This document shows positions 42,349 to 55,245 of a stretch of DNA of 64,000 nucleotides, one piece after another; position 1 is the stretch's first letter; each line of letters starts with the position of its first letter. Source of the stretch: Centrapalus pauciflorus. Lineage: Eukaryota; Streptophyta; Magnoliopsida; Asterales; Asteraceae. The DNA lies in NCBI GenBank assembly GCA_020465985.1, contig JAANYP010000724.1, positions 446,001 to 510,000 of the forward strand, written 5' to 3'. The notes beneath the pieces were generated by a model, which searched no databases, was not told where the DNA came from, and was given only the letters and a program-made list of their open reading frames with translations. A program made the position numbers and the translations under genes.

Positions 42349-42808
42349 TGTCACACCCCGTTACCCCGATTGGCAACTAGGCGTGACGTCACGGAAGCAT
42401 AGTCATAATCAAGTGAACGACCACTAAATGGACGTTTTCGAAAATACATTAATAACCTTCAAAATGAGATATTGTTTTTACATAATCCAAATAAATGTCA
42501 AGTAGTTCGCATTGCAGAGATTTAAATACATGATCAAAAAGTGAATTAATTATGTTAGTAACTCTCCGTGAGTTTGAAAAATTGATGCGACTTCAAAATA
42601 TGTGGAAGACTTGTTACGCTTCCGATGCATCATACTCGTCTTAATTTCTTGAAAATACACACTAAAATAGGTCAACAAAATTGTTGGCGAGCTCATAGGT
42701 TTACGCGAAAGAATGACTTGTATGGACCACAACGATTGAGTTTGAATTTATAAAGCATAAATTTCATGTTATTTATTACATATAATCATCATGCAACCGA
42801 AACTTAAT
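42349..42808 (-). repeat. Gypsy 5' LTR, truncated
   Basis: On the plus strand it starts TGTCACACCCCGTTACCCCG, the inverted end of a plant gypsy LTR, and runs 460 bp until it is cut by the B2 LTR. The other LTR is not in the window, so the assignment rests on the terminus, PBS and position. Confidence 0.6.
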
Positions 42809-43386
42809 TGTAAGGTCACCTACCTATGGATCTGATCTTGAGACGACACCTACCAACGAGTGCGGACTCCTCGTTAGGGGTTTAACGGATCGATCATGCA
42901 CACGAAAACCAGAGACTAACACAATGATAGACGTCAATGACGAACGTCCCGACACATGAATCTCTCCAAAAACTCTCTGCAAACACTCACAGGTTCGTAG
43001 TAGCTCGGGGTATTAAATCTGCGAATGTTTTTAATCAAAACTGATTAATCCTTATATTGAGCTTAAGTTCGAACTTAGCCCAGACAAGTTCGTGAAGGCC
43101 CAAGCCCATGAACTTGTCCACCATAAGTTCGAATCCAGCCTTTGAACTTATTCTAGAACTTGTCTTTGAACTTGATCTAGAACTTATTCTTGAACTTATG
43201 TTTGAACTTACCTTTGAACTTATCTTTAAACTTATCTTTGAACTTAAGTAAACATCAATCACAAACAAGATCAAACATATATTACCAATATCAAACATAT
43301 GTATCAACTTGTAATTATAATGCCTGAGCTATTACAAAAGAACTATCTGCATTTAGACTGCTATCGTTACAAAGGATGCACTAACA
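42809..43386 (-). repeat. B2 3' LTR
   Basis: Minus strand TGTTAGTGCATCC ... ACCTTACA, 578 bp. It holds about nine degenerate 12 bp AAGTTCAAAGAT-type units (about 43135-43245) and AAGTTCGAACTT-like palindromes, as in B1. Confidence 0.85.
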
Positions 43387-43397
43387 GACTCCCCCTT
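43387..43397 (-). other. B2 polypurine tract
   Basis: Minus strand AAGGGGGAGTC adjoining the LTR. Confidence 0.85.
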
Positions 43398-43424
43398 GAC
43401 GATAGCTTCTAACGGGATATTCAA

Positions 43425-46397
43425 TTAGTCAATAGTGCTAGGCTTATTCAAAATGCTACCAGCATACAAACCCTTCTCTATACAAACCTTGACTACCTTC
43501 TGGTACTTCCTGCCTTCGGATCTCCAACCTTCGTGGAACTAGATTGGCTGCTCATGAAGCTTCTGCAGGTCGGCTTGAGATAGGTTTACAAGATGTAAAG
43601 GGTCATATACTTTCAAAATGACTTTGTCTTCATGATCTTCCATTACTGCCTCTGCTATTTCGTTGTCAACGAACCACCACTTCATGTTCGCGAGAACGTC
43701 CTGTGGCATTGTCTTCAACGGAACTTTCTTTAAGCATCGAACCGACTTGTAGAACATTTTCATTCAAGGCTTTCCGGTCAATGGATCTATTCTAGATTCA
43801 TCCATTACCCTCTTTCCTTCCCTCGGGTTTATCCTCTCAAACTTTCCAGATCGACCTTCTTTTCTTATAATTCTCGCTATCACTTCAGCGTATTGGTCGT
43901 CTCCCAGGTTTATCAAATTCTTCCATGCCAGTTGTATGACTTCGCATTTTGGAAATGTATTGAAGACTTTTAGCTTTCTCTTCAAATATTGCAAGCCGTC
44001 TCTTCTCTTAAGCACAAACAGTTGTAGCTCTTTATCGAAAAACCAACTGAGAATGCCTCAAGACAGCTTTCCTGGACTAGGCAATCTCATCTTCTTTTTC
44101 ACTGCTAACTCAGACCTCTTTTCTTCCTTTCTGAACCAAAGTTGTCTTTTTTCTTCATTCGTGAGCTCCCTATCAGGCTCTTCACTCTCTGATTCAACAT
44201 TTAAAGCATCCTTAAACACTTCGATGTCAATCATATTCTGCTCTGTCGTCGTATACGTATTGGTGATAGGATTTGGCTGAATAATGATCTCATCGGCCAA
44301 GTCTTCCTCATCAACCAATACCTTGTCATCAGATCTCCAATCAGTATTGTCTTCTGGGACAAATTCCCCTTCTTGAAGATCTTCTATTTCATCTTCAAAG
44401 TCAAAAATTACTTCATCATCATCAATATCAGACAATGCTCAAATTATTTCTTGATCGATTAACTCTGATGGCTCTGGAGCCTTGCCTTTATCTTGACCTT
44501 CTCCTCCTCCTGTACCCGATGACCCAAGCTCCCCCTGAATAATAGCTTGCTGAGCAGTCTGTTGAGAAAGATCTGCTAGCTCACTATCTTTCTGCATACC
44601 GGGATCACCTTCTTCATCATCATCTCTCCTTATACCCCTTAATTCATCTCCTCGACAACTGCTCTCCCCCTGAGCTTGTAGATCTTTCACAATTTGCTCG
44701 ACCAGGGTCTGCAGTGTTAGAATTTGAGACTGTTGAGCGGCTACAGTCGTTTGCTACTTCTCATTCTCTAGTTCCAGCCTTGAGTTGTGCTGTTGCAACT
44801 CATTGACAGCTTGAGAAAGCTGGAATATTTGGACTGTTTGGAAATCTACTTTTCTCTTGAGCTCGGTGAAACGCAGATTTTTAGTGAATAGAGTGGAGGT
44901 GGATGGAATGGAGGCGGATGTGGATGGAGCCGCGACGGATTTGGATGGAGCGGCAGTTGAAGTAGATGGAATAGCATCAAAAGTAGACGGAGCTCCCTGC
45001 ATAAAGCGATGTATTTTTGGCCTATTTGAGTGCAATTGGGACTTCTTCTTCTATCTCAAAATCTGCATCTCCTTCTTCCTGATCTCGGAGAGCAGGGCGA
45101 GTCATCTTTGTTCTTCGAACAACAACCCTCGACCCATATCTTCCAATCGTAACAGCTGGCTCTTCAGCTTCTGTCTCTTCTGAACTTGATTCAGATTCAG
45201 ATTCAGAGGCGGTCTTGACTTGACCCTCAGCCTCTTCCCGAGCCTCTGTTCCTTCCTCACGACCTTCTGTGCCTTCAGTCTCGGCAACAGGAGGTTGATA
45301 GTCATCGATCTGTCTTAATATGTCCTCCATATCAGTTGGGGGTTCCAAAATATCTTGACCAGATGTTCAGCGACACTTTCTTGAGTAGCTGCTCCTTGTT
45401 CCCATATTTCTTCCAACGTCTATTCTCGTTGGTCTAACTGTGGTACCGAAGTGGATGGCCTACTAGTTTCTGCAGCAGATTGGGAGCGGGGAATCGTTCG
45501 TGCAACCGGAGTGCGTCTTGCCGGTGCTTGTGCTCTTGGCTGTTGGGGTTGCTGCTGCTGTTGTTGTTGAGGGGGTGCTTCACCAATCCAATTATCTCCT
45601 TCAGGAGCAAGAAAGTCTGGATCTATAACCGCACCAAACAAAGGAGCTACCTGTGGCCTGACTTGCTCAGCCCTTCGTGCATTGTGGGTTTGGCAGTCGG
45701 CAAAAATTCGCTTATCAATAATAGCAACGCCACTTTGCTCAGGCAACGGTGGCAGATCCGACAAGAAGTGACGAATAATCATCATGATGAAACGGGGATA
45801 CATTATGAATCTTTCTCTGGCAGGGGCAGTTATCTGATGAACAAACTCCCCGAAAAACATTTCCGAGAAGCTGAAAGCCTTGTTGTAGACCAGGGCAATC
45901 AATGCTGACTGCAGTTTTGACACCATCGTGTCGAATCCTACTTTCTTTGGTGCAAAGCACACCATTATGATGTGGACCAAATACCTCAACAGGCTAATGA
46001 GGCTGTTCTTCACGTAGGATGCCTTTGTAATGTCCAGAGCATAACCCATTCTCAGAAAGGCCGCTTGGCTTATGGGCATCGGAAAATCGATCGGTCCGGC
46101 TTCCTGGTCCTCTATGCCCAACTACAAAATTTTTCTCAAAAGGTCAACTGAAAAGACTATCGGTTGACCGCCTACTCTTGTACGCAAAACCGTTGGGATG
46201 ACGGTGCAGTCCACCTGTAGATGCTGCCAAAACTGTCTTACATACGTGAGAATAACCGGCAGATTATGCGTCAACTCATATTAGACTCTGGATTGCATCA
46301 AAAATTCGATCATCTGCCGGTATGGCTGAGCCTCCGGCAATTGGTGATCGACATCCATAACCATATTATGCTTGTTGTAAAATGCGCGATCACCCAT
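43425..46397 (-). pseudogene. B2 env-like ORF, decayed
   Basis: ATG at 46397 (MGDRAFYNKHNMVM), two bases after a splice-acceptor-like TGTGTGCAG. The N-terminal domain has YELTHNLP, VRQFWQHLQVDC, RVGGQPIVFS, LRKIL, FGEFVHQI and MYPRF. Stops fall at the positions after QSRV and LRKIL. Then come a short Gln run, an acidic region, Ser/Thr/Pro repeats (STSAS-like, about 44870-45000), a coiled coil (about 44760-44870) and the C-terminal domain with IDPLTGKP, VRCLKKVPLK, MKWWFVDNE and VYDPLHLVNLS, ending near 43425. Several stops and frame changes occur. Its clear colinearity with B1, with conserved domains at both ends, suggests the protein was once under selection. Confidence 0.75.
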
Positions 46398-47030
46398 ATC
46401 TGCACACAAATGATGATTAAATTGTCAGAAATTTATTTAAAATTAAATTTGTTATATTCGAACTTGATTACATTTGAAGGCTAACACATTCGAACTTAGA
46501 CAAATTCGAGATTTTAAAAACCATTCGAACTTAGTTAAGTTTGAAACACCCATTCGAACATGACTGGCTTCGAACTTATAGATATTTCAACAAGTTCGAA
46601 CTTTCTGACAAGTTCGAACCTGAGGAACAAGTTCGAAGTCGGTCACTTTCAACTTGTAAACCATGATTTTAACCCCATTTGACTTAATTAACTGTGTAAT
46701 CTAGTCCTATTAGGTTCTAATCTAAGTTATGTATCATTAATTTTAAGTTTTTGTTTTTAAAACTTGTGATTTAAAGTCACCTAGTTTTAAATGACATAAA
46801 ACTTAAAAATGCTCGATTTTAACCACAAAAACACCCCAATCTTACACTTACTTAGATCTTGTTGGTTCAATATGCCTAAGTATGTATGAAGGTTCGAGAA
46901 ACAGTAGCAAAACTTCGAGGAATAAGAAAAAATTCGAAAGTCGATATGTTCGAAGAGATGTTCAAGATCGCCTAGACAAGTTCGAGAGTAACAAATTCGA
47001 GAGTAGATGACATAAATGAAGTACTGTTAC
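46398..47030 (-). other. B2 env-like leader with probable intron
   Basis: No ORF. The acceptor (CTG on the plus strand at 46400-46402) is adjacent to the start codon. TTCGAA/AAGTTCGAA palindromes are dense (about 46455-46640 and 46890-47010). Confidence 0.45.
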
Positions 47031-47039
47031 CTATTTATA
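47031..47039 (-). promoter_or_regulatory. Internal TATA box upstream of the B2 env-like ORF
   Basis: The minus strand reads GATATAAATAGGTAACAG, matching the B1 box and its flanks. Confidence 0.5.
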
Positions 47040-48431
47040 TCAACCACCTTTGAACTTAGCTTAAGTTCGAACTTCCAGCAAGTTTGAAGGTAACTTTGAA
47101 TTTGTCTGGAATTCGAACTTAACTAAAAATTTTGAAAATTCTTGAATAAAGTCCAACTTTTTAAACCTTTTCATATAACGAAATATTTCCAACTTTGCGA
47201 AATCATTCACACTAAGCAACAGATTTTCACGCAATATTTGTCTCTTCAACTACACATGCATCCTAGTAACTTTGACCATTATCCTACTTAAAATAAAATA
47301 AAATAAAATAAAATAAAGTAAAATAAAATAAAAATAAAAATAAACTAAAGATAAACCAAAATTAAAATTACTCAAAAAAATACTTTTAAAAAATAAAACT
47401 TATACTAACATAATGTTTTTGCGAGACAGTCAAAGAAGGTTCAATCAGATAGCGGTGTCAGATGCACTTTCAGTATTTCACTTTCACACCTAGGAATTTT
47501 TATTCCTTTGATTGTTTGTCGTGAAATACATTCCAAGTCGATTGTCGGTATGATTTTCCCTTTAAACATTCAACACTTCGGATATTCCTTTGGCCTTTCT
47601 ATTTATCGAGAAACTACCTTACGTGTCCAATACTTAGATATACTTCTATTATTAAGGCAGACACACAATGATTATAACTTTTCGGTATTGCAAATTTTTT
47701 TTAAAAGGCAAACTTCGGACACAGTTCTGTATTTACATACAACAGAGTGTCTTAGTTTGTCTTAGAGTTCCTTTTAAGTTAGCAAGACAGCGGTAACAAG
47801 TCTGTACTCACGTACAACAAAGCGACTTATCTTGCTAGCTTAAGTCAAAACAGAGGTGACAGGTCTGTACTTACGTACAACAAAGCGACTTGTTTTGACT
47901 TCCATTTCTTTTCAAAGCATTTTCTTTCTTTGTTTAAGATGTATTTTTATGTTGCTATACATCCCCATGATAAATTTTCATACCTCATTTATAATCATTG
48001 TCTGTATGTCTCTAACATAGAAATTAAGACCTTTTGGTCATACATCTAAGTTAGTTACACATATGATATTTTCTTGATTATTTTATTAGCTGTTAGGATT
48101 TCCTTTGTGTATTATGCCTACCAACATATCAGACAAGAAAGTATATATCACTTAGAATTTATGGTGCACTATGTGTGAAAGCTCAACACTTAGAGTTTGT
48201 TTAGACGGTGCTAATTTTTGTCACTTTGAACCTACGATTCTAAGACTTAACTCATTTTTTGATATTCTCTTTTTTTTTAAATTTTTATGGTTTTCTCTCT
48301 TTTTTCTTTTGTTTTTCATTTTTAAGAAAACTAAGCTGATAAACTAGCCTACTAACTTATTACAAAAAGAAATAAAATATACTAAACTACTACCTTACGT
48401 TAAAAATAAATAAAGAACTACTAAGGTCAAG
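47040..48431 (-). other. B2 pol to env-like spacer
   Basis: No credible gene. It contains an AAATA microsatellite (47287-47345) and three hairpin repeats (about 47725-47900) with TGTAC/GTACA or TGTAT/ATACA stems, colinear with the B1 spacer. Confidence 0.55.
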
Positions 48432-51400
48432 TTACTCTGGATTACGCATACTATTTAGTTGAACTGACAACTCAAAGTGTGACTTATCAAATGCTTTAGT
48501 GAATAAATCTGCATTATTGTCTTCTGTTGCAACTTTTACCAGTTTTATCAAATTCTTTTCAGCACAATCACGTATGAGATGATGTCTTATGTCTATGTGC
48601 TTTGTTTTACTGTGTTTAACTGAATTATTAGTTATAGCAATTGTTGACTGATTATCTATCCTAATGAGAGTATGAGTGTAAGTCAAACCGTAACCCCGCA
48701 ATTGTTGTTGTATCCACAAAACCTGTGAATAGCAACTACCAGCAGCTACATATTCAGCCTCGCACGTTGAGAAGGATACCGAAGTTTGTTTCTCGCATTG
48801 CCAGGATCCAAGCCTCCCTCCAACGAATTGACAACCTCCAGTTGTTGATTTCCGGTTCAAGCTACATCCACCATAATCAGAATTTGTGAATTCCTCCAAT
48901 TCCAGAATTCCATCAGCATGATACCAAAGTCCCAGCTTCGGTTTCGACTTCAGGTATCTCAGAATTCGCTTCACGGCTTTCATATGCATCTCCTTTGGAT
49001 TTGCTTGAAACCTAGCACAAAGACACACAACAAACATAATGTCAGGTCTAGAAGCAGTTAAATACATGAGTGACACAATCATGGCCCGATATAGAGTCGG
49101 ATCCACATCAGTATCACTTTCTGTTCCCGGTCCGAGATTGTGATTCACTTGAATCGGAGTACTAAAGTGTGCAGTCAGCTTTTTCCTTCCATCCTGAAGC
49201 ACTCCAAAATGTTGTAGACATACTTCGTCTGATGGATAAACATGCCTTCTTTCCTTTGTTCAACTTGCAAACCCAGAAAGAAATTCAGCTCTCCCATAAC
49301 ACTCATCGAAAACTTTGACTTCATGACCTTTTCAAAGTCTTTGCACATCTGTACGTTTAACGACCCAAAAATGATGTCATCCACGTACACTTGTACCAAG
49401 ATAAAGTCTTATCCTTTTCTTTTCACGAACAATGTACTATCAATTCTCCCTCTTTCAAACCCATTTTCCAAAAGATGAGTTGACAGCGTCTCATACCACG
49501 CCCTTAGTGCCTGATGCAATCCATACAGAGCCTTATCAAGTCGATATACTCTGACGGGATACTTTAGATCAGTAAACCGAGGCGGTTGTTCGACATACAC
49601 CAATTCCTTCACCTTTCCATACAGGAATGCACTCTATACGTCAAGTTGATATACCTTAAATCCTTTGAAGGATGTGAAGGCTCGAAACAGACGAATTGCC
49701 TCGAGCCTTGCCACTGGTGCAAACACTTCGTTATAATCAATTCCCTCTTCCTGGTTGAATCCTTTCACCACAAGTCTTGCCTTGTTACGAGTAACTATAC
49801 CCCGATCATCCCTTTTGCAATTAAAGACCCATTTGGTCCCTATTGCAACTTCTCCTCGAGGTAACGACACTAACTCCCACACTTCAAGTTTTCTAGAACT
49901 GGGACAGTTCTTCTTGCATGGCTTCAACCCAAGAGTTTTCTTTGAGTGCCATTTGCACATTCTTCGGCTCTACTTGTGAGAAAAAACATGAGTATAGACA
50001 CGTGTTACGCCTCAGAGTCATTGATCATCGATAACAGCACCGTGTTATTATTCACACTAATCCTAGTTCTCACATCGGTATTCGGATTCCCTATAATACT
50101 CTCAATCGGATGATCCTTGTTTATCCTTGATGTCTCAATCTTATCGACTTGAAGATTTTCTCCTAAGTTTGATCCTATTTCACCTAATGGGTGTACATTC
50201 TCTTCCTCTTGATCACTGTCCTCGGAGTTAGAAGTATTCGTCTGATTCTCATCGTAGGTAAAGCAGATTCATTCTCTGTTGGAGACCCATATTCTGTCAT
50301 TGTAGGCTCAGATGTTGACGGAATGCTCGACTTTGAAAAACCTTGAGAGTCGTCATTAAGGTTTAATGACGAGAAGTCGTTTTCCACTGTACCTGCATTT
50401 CCATTTAAGGGTATGTTAAATGATTCAAACAATGAGACATAATCAAATAACCATTCCGGACCAGTTCGGGGTTCATGTGAATAACTTGTTACATCTATGT
50501 TAAACACAATCTCTACCGTACCATTTATTTTGTTAAAATCATTTTGTTTGGTGAGTTAGGGACATAACCTAGGAAGTATCCTTCGTTAGACTTTTCACCA
50601 AACTTAGGTTGATGTTTTAATTTAAATAAAGTACACGGTACCCCAAACGGTTCAAAGCCTGTTAAATTAGGTGGTATTTTATTCAGAACTTCATAACAGG
50701 TTTTGTTCAGTGATTTGACAGTAAGGACCCGGTCTAAAACGTGACACGCGGTATTCACTGCCTCCCCCCAAAACATGGTAGGAAGCTTTGAATCCGAGAG
50801 CATTGTCCTTGTTGCCTCAATCAAAGTCCTCTTCTTACTATCTGCCACCCCATTTTGTTGTGGCTCATAAGGTGCACTAAATTGATGCACTATGGCTTTG
50901 GGTAGGCAATATACACCAATTACTGTGTTTTTAAATTTGGTTCCATTATCACTCTTGATACGTTTTACCCTCGTCCCGTATGAGTTTTCAACTTGTTCTA
51001 AGAACCCAATCAACTTTCCAGCTGTTTCGTCCTTTGTACCTAAAAAGAAAACCCAAGAAAGATATGAGTAATCATCAGTGATAACTAAACAAAACCAACT
51101 ACCACCTATGCTCCTTTTGTTGATAGGACTGAAGAGATCCATATGCAGCAAATCGAAGGTGGAAGCTATCGACTTCTGAGTCTTTGACTTATGTGACTTC
51201 TTTTGTTGTTTCCCTTTCTTGCACGGTACACACTTGTCATCGAACTGAAAACTCTTCAGTGGAACACCTTGCACCCGACCATGTTTAGCGATATAATTCT
51301 TTTTCCTTAGGTGTAAGTGTGCCATGCGTCTGTGCCATAAGATGGATTCGGACTCTGAAGCTTTGGATAGAAGACAGATTGTTTCAATTGACGAATCAGA

Positions 51401-51770
51401 TATGTTCATGTCCATCATGTACAGATCATTCTTCCTTGGGGCTCTCATCATGATCCAGTCTTCAGGTATTTTGCTTCAGCACTAACGCCTCAGTTTCAGT
51501 AAAGATTACTGAATTCTTATTATCACAGATCTGAGAAACACTAATGAGATTGTGATCAAGTTTATCAACATGATAAACTTGATCAAGTGTGATCGTCCCA
51601 TTAGTGACCACTCCAGTACCAGTGATATGACCTCCCTTGTTCCCAGCGAATGATAGAAAACCCTTGTTCCCTCCCTTGAAGTCTGTGAGTAGACTCCTTT
51701 CCCCAGTCATGTGACGAGAGCAACCACTTTCGACAAACCACTTGTTGTTTAGACCTGTAGTTAGCTCCTG
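48432..51770 (-). pseudogene. pol: B2 Pol (PR-IN-RT-RH), frame-shifted
   Basis: PR WFVESGCSRHMTG has Glu in place of the catalytic Asp. Pre-integrase has LWHRRMAHL and CVPCKKGKQ. The integrase core has HMDLFSP, SDNGTKF and NGVADSKKRT, so the catalytic Glu is replaced by Asp. A frame change near 50530 and stops in the linker follow. RT has GTKWVFNCKRDD and RLVVKGFNQEEG; VYQLDV is interrupted near 49630; LYGLHQALRAWYE and YVDD near 49380 remain. RNase H (48432-49202) is largely open with NSDYGGCSLNRK, CEAEYVAAGSC and TKHIDIRHHLIRD. Several independent lesions make it inactive. Confidence 0.9.
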
Positions 51771-51795
51771 CACATGAAAGAAAACAATTTAGTTA
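51768..51795 (-). promoter_or_regulatory. Putative 3' splice site at the B2 gag/pol junction
   Basis: The minus strand reads AACTAAATTGTTTTCTTTCATG then TGCAG|G; the gag stop TAA (51789-51791) is part of the branch-point-like word. Confidence 0.45.
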
Positions 51796-53518
51796 TCACG
51801 GGGAACCAAAACCATGACTGACTTGGTAATACCATTCTCATCCACATACGTGAACCCCTTCAAATACACATCTCTCCTTTCAGGTGACTTGGGTTTTTGA
51901 TTGAGAGCCTGTTGTGGTGCTGAGTGATTAAGATTCACTCTTGGCCTTTGGGTTGGCATTAGCTGTTGAGCCCTTGAACAGTTTCTATTATAAGGCATTT
52001 CAGATTGATATCCTTGGGCTCTACCTGGTGTTTGTTGTGTTTGAGGAGTATGAGACCTAACTGGAGTGTAAGTCCCTCTAGGTGTTGTACTCCTATAGCT
52101 TTGTTGTGGTCCTGACCTAGACTGACTAGGGACTCTATACGGAGAATTAGTCCTAATCACTTCTTGTTGTCTGACCGACACCGGTATTCGTTTAACAGGT
52201 ATCCTAGGTGTACCACTCACATTCTTCTCTATATGTTGAGAATTACTTGTGCTAGCAATGCTAGGAACTGGTCTTTGTTGATCTTGCTTTCCTACTGCAA
52301 GTCTAGACTCTGGTTTAGAGGGTGTAGACTCTACTTTCTTATAAGGAAAGCTAGACACAACATGTCCCTTCTCATGACATCTAAAGCATGACATCTTATC
52401 AATCGACTTCTTATAAGTGCCCTTTGATTTTGGTGTCTCACTAGTGTCATTTTCTTTCGTTTCAATTATCGTGATTACTTCCTCTTGCTGATTATTAATT
52501 TCAGGCTTAGCTTCTCCTAGTATAGTGTCACTAGTAGACTGCACAAACTTTACTTTCTTAATCATAGAGGTAGTATTCGACACCTTAGTTGACTTATCCT
52601 TATCAGATTCAGTTTCAGTTGCTACCTCTGACTCGACTAGTTCACCAGTTTTATCCTGAGGTTGAGGCACATAGTTATTGTTGAAAGGTGGAGGACTCTC
52701 TTGATAGCCTAATCCTACTGGTTTCTTAGACTGTCCTTGAGCTTCTAAGATTTTCCCTAGGTTTAGTGAGGAGTTCCTAAACTTTTCAAGCTTACTGTTT
52801 ACCTCAGCAACTTTAACTCTTTATTCTGCTATACCTCCTTAATGGTAAGTTCTTTGGTTAAAGCTTCAACATGCTCATACATAAGTTCAATCCTGACACA
52901 TTGTTCACTTAATTTTACTTTTAGAACTATGACATCTTGAGCATCTGCTTTCACGTAATTCCTTAGATCTTCCTTAATATCTAAGAGACTAGCATTATCT
53001 GATTTTAGTGATTGGATCTGAGCAGTTAAGTTGTTATGTGTTGTTAGTACTAAGTTTAACCTATCATTTAAAGTAAGACTTAAAACACATAAATCATGGA
53101 AAGTAGAGAAGTTTAGAGTTACCCTTTTGTGATCCGATTCCACGTTAGCCATTTTAGCAGCAAACTCCAGAATCGACTGCTCCTTTGACTTTTCCACCAA
53201 CATAAGAGTTGTATCATTCTGCTTGATGTCTCCTGCCACTTCTTCTGCTCTATCATCCCCAGTCTCTATTACATCAGCCATAAAGGCTCTAGCATTCGAC
53301 TCCGGGTGAGTACTCCAATCATAAGTTCCATCGAGCTGTCTGTTAGATGACACGTTGGTTAATAGACCAGCGATGGCTGCTTAAATTTCCAGAACCACCA
53401 GACTGATATCTTCCTTGAGTCTGACTCTGATAGTTCTCTATTTTGGGTCTTTGACACACTCTCACAAAGTGTCTCAATCCTTGACAATTGTAACACTTAA
53501 CCTTTGATTTGTCGAACC
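51789..53518 (-). pseudogene. gag: B2 Gag, C-terminal two thirds
   Basis: From 53518 leftward: a degenerate first knuckle (CYNCQGLRHFVRVC, with Gly and Glu positions changed), a frame change near 53385, the LDGTYDWSTHPESNARAFMA block, a coiled coil (about 52830-53150), a break near 52820, a second knuckle (CFRCHEKGHVVSSF, last Cys lost), an SRS/TPRG-rich basic tail and the conserved end (YVDENGITKSVM ... VPRDN). The N-terminal third and 5' LTR are absent because the C1 LTR starts at 53519. Confidence 0.85.
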
Positions 53519-54156
53519 TGTAAGGTCTACGACTGCAAGATCTATCTAGACGCGGATCCGTGAACGAGTGCGGAATCCTCGTTGACGGTTAGACGGACAA
53601 CTCTCAACCAACGGAACACGGAGACTATTAGACGCTGAACGAGCGACACACGAACGATCCTACGAACTAATTCTCTCCGAAACGGCACTCACCTAGCTGA
53701 TAAACTCGAGATCGCCTTTTGCTTAATTCCTCACGAATTCTGCTAAAAGTCCCTTAATGATTCGAGTCTATCCCTAATTATAGACCCTGATTCGAGTCTG
53801 TTGTGGGCCAAGCTCGAATCTGGCCCAAGGCCCATTCGAGTCTGTCCACAAGACACTCTCGAATCTAGCCCATTCGAATCTAAGGATACATTCGAATCTA
53901 TCACAGATTCGAATGTCTTCCTTTACCTATTCGAATCTAGCCAATACACTTAAACACTTAAGTGATGAAACTTATGTTTTACTTATGCTTGAGTTAATCT
54001 TTGACCTTTATGTTTGAACTTCTTGTAATATGTTACATCAAGTTCAAACACACAATCAATAACAGTCAAGCATATATAAACATATCTAACACATACTTGC
54101 TAAAATCACTATGCAGAATCACTTAGACTGCTATCGTCACACAGGATGTACCAACA
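53519..54156 (-). repeat. C1 3' LTR
   Basis: 638 bp, plus-strand TGTAAGGTCTACG ... GATGTACCAACA. Rich in ATTCGAATCT and AGATTCGAAT palindromes, the family-C counterpart of the TTCGAACTT words in family B. Confidence 0.85.
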
Positions 54157-54834
54157 GACAACAGGTCTAAACAGAGCGACATGTCTGCTAACCCGAATCT
54201 AAACAGAGACAACAGGTCTGTACTTACGTACAACAGAGTTGCATGTTTTCGACTCTCAGTTTTACATGATATTTCTATTCTTTCCATTTTCAGATGTATT
54301 TGATGTTGCCATACATCCCCAGAAAGTTTGCATACCTCATTTAGACTCAATGTTTGTATGTCTTGTACATAAAAATTAAGACCGATTGGTCATGTATCTA
54401 AGTTAGTGACACGCTTGACTATTTCTAGAATATTTTATTAGCCTTGAGATTCCCTATATGTATTATGCCTACCAACACATCAAACTAAGTAAAGTATAAC
54501 ACTTAGGATTTAGTTGCATTATGTGTGAAAGCCTAAATACTTAGAGTCTGTAACGACGGTGCTAATTTTCGTCACTTTGAACCTATGTATCTAAGACTTA
54601 ACTCCTTTTCTGATATTCTGCTTTTTTGTATTTTTGTAATTTTCTCTCTTTTTTCTTTTGTTTTTCATAATAAAAAGCAGTAAAATAAGCTAACCTACTA
54701 ACTTACTAAAAATAGAAACTTACTAAAATTAGAAACTTACTAAAAATAGAAACTTTCCTAAATTAGCAGACTACTGTAAAGAAAGAAATACTACGACTCT
54801 AAAAGAAAATAAACTTACTACTACTAAGGTCAAA
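54157..54834 (-). other. C1 post-pol spacer remnant joined directly to the LTR
   Basis: Matches part of the B1/B2 spacers, including a TGTAC/GTACA hairpin unit near 54205-54240. The expected TATA box, env-like ORF and AGGGGGAG tract are missing: the spacer meets the LTR at 54156/54157. No gene is seen. Confidence 0.6.
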
Positions 54835-55245
54835 TTACTCTGGGTTGCGCATTCCATTCAGTTGAATTAAATACTCAAACCGTGACTTATCAAACGCTTT
54901 GGTAAATAAATCTGCATTATTATCTTCTGTGGCCACCTTTACCAGTTTGATTAAGTTCTTTTCAGCACAATCACGAATAAAATGATGCCTTATGTCTATG
55001 TGCTTTGTTTTACTGTGTTTAACTGGATTATTAGTTATAGCAATTGTAGATTGATTGTCTATCCTAATAGGAGTTTGAGTGTAAGCCAAACCGTAATCCC
55101 GCAATTGTTGTTGTATCCACAGAACCTGTGAGCAGCAACTACCAGCAGCAACATACTCGGCATCGCACGTTGAAATGGCTACCGATGTTTGTTTCTTGCA
55201 TTGCCAGGATACCAATCTCCCTCCTAGGAACTGACAACCTCCAGT
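54835..55245 (-). pseudogene. C1 duplicated RNase H end (copy 1)
   Basis: Minus-strand RNase H C-terminus: GGCQFLGGRLVSWQCKKQ, CDAEYVAAGSCCSQ, TKHIDIRHHFIRD and the natural end QLNGMRNPE with its stop near 54835. The 375 bp at 54871-55245 are repeated, almost unchanged, at 55494-55868. This copy holds the true pol terminus but is cut off from pol by the 248 bp insert. Confidence 0.85.

Larger units (their letters stand above)
39959..42808 (-). mobile_element. Ty3/gypsy retrotransposon fragment (5' LTR part to PR)
   Basis: Minus strand: partial 5' LTR (42808-42349), PBS-like sequence, a leader ORF, gag and the start of the protease, then cut at about 39959. RT, RNase H, IN and the 3' LTR are missing. 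The LTR is cut on its other side by the B2 3' LTR at 42809. Confidence 0.75.
42809..53518 (-). mobile_element. B2: minus-strand relative of B1, 5' end missing
   Basis: 3' LTR (42809-43386), PPT, env-like ORF, spacer, pol and most of gag in the same order as B1. The gag start, PBS and 5' LTR are absent: gag is cut at 53518 by the C1 LTR. It is decayed throughout. B2 supplies the comparison that reveals conserved non-coding features shared with B1. Confidence 0.85.
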
